Below are positions 15,474 to 19,055 of a stretch of DNA of 19,055 nucleotides, in pieces (the stretch's first letter is position 1; every line of letters starts with the position of its first letter). The notes under the pieces were generated by a model that had not been told where the DNA came from, ran no database searches, and was given only the letters and a program-made list of their open reading frames with translations. The translations under genes and the position numbers were made by a program. The stretch comes from CBDCWA01 sp046048295. GTDB taxonomy: Bacteria; Pseudomonadota; Alphaproteobacteria; Rhizobiales; Hyphomicrobiaceae. The stretch covers positions 1 through 19,055 of the forward strand of contig JBJOGJ010000053.1 in assembly GCA_046048295.1 (NCBI GenBank), read 5' to 3'.

Positions 15474-15503
15474 AAAAGGGGCGGCACCGATGGCACCGCC
15501 CCT
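15474..15503 (-). terminator. Intrinsic terminator after ctaE
   Basis: On the minus strand AGGGGCGGTGCC, loop ATC and GGTGCCGCCCCT form a continuous 12-bp RNA stem, including two G-U pairs. A run of U's follows (AAAA at 15474-15477 on the plus strand). The wobble pairs work only in RNA made from the minus strand, which supports the direction. It lies 26 bp past the ctaE stop, so DUF983 and SURF1 need readthrough or their own promoter in the short gap at 15407-15473. Confidence 0.8.
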
Positions 15504-15529
15504 CCCGATAGTAGCCGGAGCAACCCGCC

Positions 15530-16477
15530 TCAGTGCGCCAAAGGCGTACCGGCGCCCCAAACGTAGATCGCCGCGAACAGGAACAGCCACACGACGTCGA
15601 CGAAGTGCCAGTACCAGGCGGCAGCCTCGAACCCGAAGTGCTGCTTCGCCGTGAAATGGCCTGCGAGGGCTCGCAACAGGCAAACGGTCAGGAAGATCGT
15701 TCCGATAATGACGTGCGCGCCATGGAAGCCGGTCGCCATGAAGAACGTCGAGCCATAGATGTGCCCGGCGTAGCTGAACCCGGCGAGCATGTACTCGTAG
15801 GCTTGGCACGCCGTGAACAGCACACCGAGCACGATCGTGCACACGAGCCCCCAGACAAGCCCCTTGCGGTCGTCGTTGAGCAGCGCATGGTGCGCCCAGG
15901 TCACTGTCGTGCCCGAGAGCAGAAGAATGAGCGTGTTGACGAACGGCAGGCCCCACGGATCGAAAGTGCCTTTGAAGAAGCCCGGTGTCGCCGCTTCGGT
16001 CGTCTCGACCGGCACCGGCGGGAAGTGCCCCCCGAGCAGATCGTTGCGCTTCACCAGCCCGACGGTCTCCTTGTTGTTCGCGAGGTTCATCACCTCGTTG
16101 GGAAACAGAGCGACGTCGAAGTAGGCCCAGAACCATGCCACGAAGAACATCACTTCCGAGGCGATGAAGAGGATCATGCCATAGCGCAGATGCAGCTGGA
16201 CGACCGGGGTATGGTCGCCCCTGTGAGCCTCACGGATGACGTCGCGCCACCAGAAGAACGCCACCGCCACGACCGAAGCCGCCCCGACGATGAAAATCGT
16301 CGGACCGCGCATGAGCAAGCCGAACAGCCGGAGTCCGCTCTCCGGATCGGCCGGAATGGTCCGCATCCAGGCGATGGCACCGATTGCCATGATGAAGGCA
16401 CCGATCGAAGCCAGAACCGGCCAAGGGCTCGGATCGACCAGATGATAGTCATGATGTTTAGCGTGGCTATCGGCCAT
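15530..16477 (-). CDS. ctaE: Cytochrome c oxidase subunit III (aa3 type)
   Basis: Structural subunit III of the aa3-type cytochrome c oxidase, an inner-membrane protein without redox centres that stabilises subunit I and proton uptake. The 315-residue product begins MADSHAKHHDYHLVDPSPWP, the usual subunit III opening. It shows LRYGMILFIASEVMFFVAWFWAYF, FVNTLILLLSGTTVTWAHHAL, YGSTFFMATGFHGAHVIIGT and a C-terminal AAAWYWHFVDVVWLFLF. Seven membrane segments can be placed. GGAG lies 8 nt before the ATG at 16477. It follows ctaG after an 88-bp gap in which I see no gene, and is closed by the terminator at 15474-15503. Confidence 0.96.
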   Translation of the reverse strand: MADSHAKHHDYHLVDPSPWPVLASIGAFIMAIGAIAWMRTIPADPESGLRLFGLLMRGPTIFIVGAASVVAVAFFWWRDVIREAHRGDHTPVVQLHLRYGMILFIASEVMFFVAWFWAYFDVALFPNEVMNLANNKETVGLVKRNDLLGGHFPPVPVETTEAATPGFFKGTFDPWGLPFVNTLILLLSGTTVTWAHHALLNDDRKGLVWGLVCTIVLGVLFTACQAYEYMLAGFSYAGHIYGSTFFMATGFHGAHVIIGTIFLTVCLLRALAGHFTAKQHFGFEAAAWYWHFVDVVWLFLFAAIYVWGAGTPLAH

Positions 16478-16565
16478 TTCTCAGCTCCGTATGAACTCTA
16501 AGTCCCCGTTCTCGTCTCGATGGCCCGTTCGGCAACCGCGAGGCTGTCGGACGAACCGCATGCAA

Positions 16566-17168
16566 TTACCCGCCGGAATTTTTCCGGCCACCCTCGTCCA
16601 CCATCGCGGCCTTCGTCTTGCTGACCGGATAGAACGTGTAGGAAAGCGTAATCTCCTTGACCTTCCGCGCGTCCGCATCCTTCACGATCTCGGGATCCAC
16701 GAAGAAGCTCACGGGCATCTCAACTTCCTCGCCGGCCTCTAGACGCTGCTCGGTGAAGCAGAAGCACTGGACCTTGCTGAAGTAGACCCCGGCGACCTCT
16801 GGCGTCACGTTGAACGTCGCCGTGCCCACCACCGCGGTGCTGGAAGTATTCTTGGCAGTGTAGAACGCCAGCTTGTTCTCGCCGATCTTCACATCGACGA
16901 CCCGCTGCACGGGCTCGAACCGCCACGTAAGCCCATTCGCCACGTTGGCATCGAACCTGACGCGGATGCTCTGCGCCAGGACCTTTTCCGAAGGTTTGTC
17001 CACGCGCTGTGTCGTGCCGTTGAAGCCCGTCACCTGGCAGAACATCTGGTAGAGCGGCACGGCCGCATAGGCCATGCCGAGCATTCCCACGGCGACGAGG
17101 GCGACGGTACCGGCTACGCGTCGGTTGCGACGCTCGATCCCGGCTTTGCTATCGTTCCACTCGCTCAT
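16566..17168 (-). CDS. ctaG: Cytochrome c oxidase assembly protein CtaG/Cox11
   Basis: Copper chaperone that inserts CuB into oxidase subunit I. It is anchored in the inner membrane by one helix (about residues 19-41), with the metal-binding domain in the periplasm. The 200-residue protein has the Cox11 copper motif CFCF (C135, C137) in QCFCFTEQ, plus the conserved C44 in MFCQVTG just after the helix. AVPLYQMFCQVTGFNGT and AGEEVEMPVSFFVDPE are family signatures. The ATG at 17168 has GAGG 6 nt upstream. A longer reading from 17228 would overlap the small upstream gene and lose the typical short cytoplasmic start, so it was rejected. Confidence 0.96.
   Translation of the reverse strand: MSEWNDSKAGIERRNRRVAGTVALVAVGMLGMAYAAVPLYQMFCQVTGFNGTTQRVDKPSEKVLAQSIRVRFDANVANGLTWRFEPVQRVVDVKIGENKLAFYTAKNTSSTAVVGTATFNVTPEVAGVYFSKVQCFCFTEQRLEAGEEVEMPVSFFVDPEIVKDADARKVKEITLSYTFYPVSKTKAAMVDEGGRKNSGG
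16572..16588 (-). repeat. Short inverted repeat at the ctaG 3' end
   Basis: Arms GCCGGAA and TTCCGGC surround a TTT loop within the last codons of ctaG. In RNA this would be a small hairpin right at the stop codon. No T-run follows, so it is more likely a stability or processing element, or just a by-product of the coding sequence. Confidence 0.25.
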
Positions 17169-17196
17169 TTGTGCCTCACCATTCACCGCAGACCGA

Positions 17197-17364
17197 TCAC
17201 AAAGGCCGGTTGAACACGTTTCCGCCAAGCCGGACGATGGTCACCACGTAGAACAGCACCACCAGCGCCGCCAGCGTCATCGCAATGGCGATCGACCGGT
17301 TCCGCCGCCTTCGCCGCAGTGCCACCTCGTCAGTCTGATCGCCATCTGTCCTATCGCCACTCAC
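17197..17364 (-). CDS. Small single-span membrane protein between ctaB and ctaG (CoxF-like)
   Basis: A 55-residue ORF in the gap between ctaB and ctaG. It has an acidic N-terminus, an arginine-rich stretch (LRRRRRNRS, about 16-24), one membrane helix (about 25-45) and the ending LGGNVFNRPL. This matches the small protein called CoxF that I recall between ctaB and ctaG in rhizobial oxidase operons; its exact role is unclear, though assembly is likely. The GTG at 17364 has AAAGG 9 nt upstream. A GTG at 17370 and a TTG at 17373 are alternatives. It lies in the same reading frame as ctaB, separated only by the ctaB TAA and four codons. Confidence 0.8.
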   Translation of the reverse strand: MSGDRTDGDQTDEVALRRRRRNRSIAIAMTLAALVVLFYVVTIVRLGGNVFNRPL

Positions 17365-17376
17365 GAGCACCAACCT

Positions 17377-18306
17377 TTAGACTGTCCAGGCGGCCGTCGC
17401 GTGCTCGACCAGCAGCACTGCAAACAGTCCGAAGAGATAGAAGATGGAGAAGAGGAACAGCCGCTTGGCAGCGACGTCCCCGGCCTCGCCTTCGCGCGTC
17501 GCATAGACCTTTAGCGCCAGCCACAGGAACACCCCGTTCAGAATGCTTGCGGCAACCAGATAGGCTACGCCGCCGAGCCCAATGAACGCCGGTACCAGTG
17601 TCAGCGGTGCGAGCAGCAGCGAGTAGATCAGTATCTGCCGCCTCGTTTCGTCTGGCCCCGCCACCACCGGCAGCATCGGCACCCCGACGCGCTCGTAGTC
17701 TTTGCAGCGGTAGAGTGCCAGCGCCCAGAAGTGCGGCGGCGTCCACATGAAGATGATGAGGAACAGGACGACGCTGCCGAGAGCCACGTCGCCCGTCACG
17801 GCTGCCCAGCCGATCATCGGCGGAAAGGCGCCCGCGGCGCCACCGATCACAATGTTCTGCGGCGTCCGCCGCTTAAGCCACATCGTATAGACGAAAACGT
17901 AGAACGCGATCGTAAGCGCCAGCAACCCGCCCGCCAGCCAGTTCACCGCAAGCCCGAGCGTCAGCACTGAAAACACCGACAGCACGATCCCGAAGGCGAG
18001 GGCATCTTCCGGGGCCACGCGTCCCTGCGGGATCGGCCTGCCCAGTGTCCGCGTCATCCGCGCATCGATGTCGGCATCGTACCACATGTTGAGGGCGCCC
18101 GACGCCCCCGCACCGACAGCGATGCATAGGATTGCGATGCCTGCCAGCACCGGATGCAACGTACCGGGCGCAGCCACCATTCCCACCAGGGCGGTGAACA
18201 CCACGAGCGACATGACGCGCGGTTTCATGAGCGCCAGGAAATCCCCGACCTCCCCGCCAGCCACGGCCGTTGTCTCGACCCGCTCTCCAATGCCGACGTC
18301 AGACAT
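17377..18306 (-). CDS. ctaB: Protoheme IX farnesyltransferase (heme O synthase)
   Basis: Inner-membrane UbiA-type prenyltransferase that adds a farnesyl group to protoheme IX to make heme O, the precursor of heme A used by the aa3 oxidase. The 309-residue protein carries the catalytic NxxxDxxxD motif (N73, D77, D81 in NMWYDADIDARM). The family signatures YTMWLKRRTPQNIVIGGAAGAFPP, MWTPPHFWALAL and YRCKDYERVGVPMLPVV follow. About nine membrane segments. The ATG at 18306 has GGAG some 10 nt upstream. It lies between ctaD and the CoxF-like gene, in the usual alphaproteobacterial order. Confidence 0.97.
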   Translation of the reverse strand: MSDVGIGERVETTAVAGGEVGDFLALMKPRVMSLVVFTALVGMVAAPGTLHPVLAGIAILCIAVGAGASGALNMWYDADIDARMTRTLGRPIPQGRVAPEDALAFGIVLSVFSVLTLGLAVNWLAGGLLALTIAFYVFVYTMWLKRRTPQNIVIGGAAGAFPPMIGWAAVTGDVALGSVVLFLIIFMWTPPHFWALALYRCKDYERVGVPMLPVVAGPDETRRQILIYSLLLAPLTLVPAFIGLGGVAYLVAASILNGVFLWLALKVYATREGEAGDVAAKRLFLFSIFYLFGLFAVLLVEHATAAWTV

Positions 18307-18381
18307 CGTCGACGCACTCCGCCAAGGTTTTCATGAGCCTCGCACCGGACCCCGGTCCGCGGCAGTCGAATTCCAAAGTCT

Positions 18382-18404
18382 GGCGCCGGCTTGTGGCCGG
18401 CGCC
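18382..18404 (-). repeat. Strong hairpin just after ctaD
   Basis: A perfect 9-bp GC-rich stem (GGCGCCGGC with GCCGGCGCC) and a 5-nt loop begin 6 nt past the ctaD stop codon. No T-run follows (AGACTTTGG comes next on the minus strand), so it is a poor intrinsic terminator. It may protect the ctaD message 3' end or reduce readthrough into ctaB, so that structural subunits are made in excess over assembly factors. The rest of the 104-bp gap shows nothing clear. Confidence 0.5.
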
Positions 18405-18410
18405 TCGCTC

Positions 18411-19055
18411 TCAGTGGTGGCCATTGCCCGAAATACGCGGCAGCTTCTCGAAGCTGTGGAACGGCGGCGGCGAAGACACCGTCCACTCGAGCGTCGTAGC
18501 GCCTTCGCCCCACGGATTTTCCGCAACCGTCTTCGGCCGCATCAGCGCCAGGAACATGCCGATGAAGAAGATCACCGTACCCGCCGCAGTGATGTAGGAG
18601 CCGATCGACGACACGTAGTTCCAGTACCAGAAGGCATCCGGGTAGTCCGCGTACCGCCGTGGCATGCCGGCCAAGCCGAGGAAGTGCTGCGGGAAGAACA
18701 GCACGTTGGCGCCGATGAAGGTCGTCCAGAAGTGCAGTTTGCCCCAGAACTCCGAGTACATTTTTCCGGTGATCTTCGGGAACCAGTAGTACCAGCCGGC
18801 GAAGATTGCGAACACCGCGCCGAGCGACAGCACGTAGTGGAAATGCGCCACGACGTAGTAGGTGTCGTGCAGCGCACGGTCCACGCCGGCGTTCGCCAGC
18901 ATCACACCCGTCACACCGCCGACGGTGAACAGGAAGATGAAGCCCAGCGCCCACACCATCGGCGTCTTGAACTGTATGGAGCCGCCCCACATCGTCGCGA
19001 TCCAGGAGAAGATCTTCACGCCGGTCGGCACCGCGATCACCATGGTCGCGAATAC
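18411..19055 (-). CDS. ctaD: Cytochrome c oxidase subunit I (aa3 type), C-terminal 214 residues, cut by window edge
   Basis: Catalytic heme-copper subunit of cytochrome c oxidase, reducing oxygen to water in the inner membrane. Only the C-terminal part is visible; the reading frame is open to the window edge and begins VFATMVIAVPTGVKIFSW, internal sequence of the family. The heme ligands are present in DTYYVVAHFHYVLS: the HFH at 18837-18845 supplies the a3 and a ligands. GMPRRYADYPDAF, which carries the arginines near the heme propionates, is also seen. CuB histidines and the N-terminal heme a ligand lie outside the window. The C-terminus ends in a short polar tail (PPPFHSFEKLPRISGNGHH), usual for alphaproteobacterial CtaD. 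Confidence 0.97.
   Translation of the reverse strand, partial: VFATMVIAVPTGVKIFSWIATMWGGSIQFKTPMVWALGFIFLFTVGGVTGVMLANAGVDRALHDTYYVVAHFHYVLSLGAVFAIFAGWYYWFPKITGKMYSEFWGKLHFWTTFIGANVLFFPQHFLGLAGMPRRYADYPDAFWYWNYVSSIGSYITAAGTVIFFIGMFLALMRPKTVAENPWGEGATTLEWTVSSPPPFHSFEKLPRISGNGHH

Noticed and set aside
15533..16501. 322-codon plus-strand frame opposite ctaE
   Set aside because: Antisense of a clear seven-helix oxidase subunit; the product is extremely rich in Arg, Glu, His and Asp, a typical reverse-strand artefact of hydrophobic codons.
1..19055. Mobile element or phage origin of the TTT locus
   Set aside because: No transposase, integrase, tRNA gene, terminal repeats or obvious base-composition break was seen at the edges of 1-6886.

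Overview
The window looks like chromosomal DNA of an alphaproteobacterium, most likely order Hyphomicrobiales (rhizobia and relatives). The grounds are the high GC, the aa3-type cytochrome oxidase assembly order ctaD-ctaB-(small coxF-like ORF)-ctaG-ctaE-DUF983-SURF1, and the rhizobial-type MatB N-terminus. No rRNA, tRNA, CRISPR array, insertion sequence or phage gene was seen.

Layout, left to right. (1) Positions 1-6886 form an accessory carboxylate-uptake locus. A malonyl-CoA synthetase gene (matB, cut by the left edge) is read leftward. Divergent from it, across a 287-bp control region, lies a tripartite tricarboxylate transporter (TTT) operon: large permease (tctA), small permease (tctB), then three tandem paralogous periplasmic solute-binding proteins. 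Each of the three carries the same extra C-terminal module of about 74 residues with an invariant pair of cysteines. Internal promoter-like signals precede the first and third binding-protein genes, and a strong terminator closes the operon at 6854-6886. The arrangement suggests a TTT system importing malonate or a related dicarboxylate for MatB to activate. This is inferred from gene context, not shown.

(2) Positions 6958-14082, minus strand, hold a tightly packed four-gene run: threonine synthase (thrC), an M16 processing-peptidase-like protease, a RimJ/RimL-type GNAT acetyltransferase, and a 1276-residue membrane c-di-GMP protein. The last has a signal peptide, a periplasmic domain, 7 TM helices, PAS, degenerate GGDEF, intact EAL, and a long Pro/Gly-rich tail. 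The junctions are an overlap or near-overlap, a TGA directly followed by ATG, and a 1-nt gap, so translational coupling is likely.

(3) Positions 14282-19055, minus strand, hold the cytochrome c oxidase cluster: the C-terminal part of subunit I (ctaD, cut by the right edge), heme O synthase (ctaB), a 55-residue membrane protein (coxF-like), the Cu-delivery factor CtaG/Cox11, subunit III (ctaE), a good intrinsic terminator, then a DUF983 zinc-ribbon membrane protein and SURF1. All are respiratory-complex structural or assembly genes.

The most unusual items are the triple binding-protein array with its added cysteine-containing domain, the matB/TTT pairing, and the proline-rich tail on the EAL protein. 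Large antisense ORFs over the tctC genes and the EAL gene appear to be GC-rich shadows and were not annotated.
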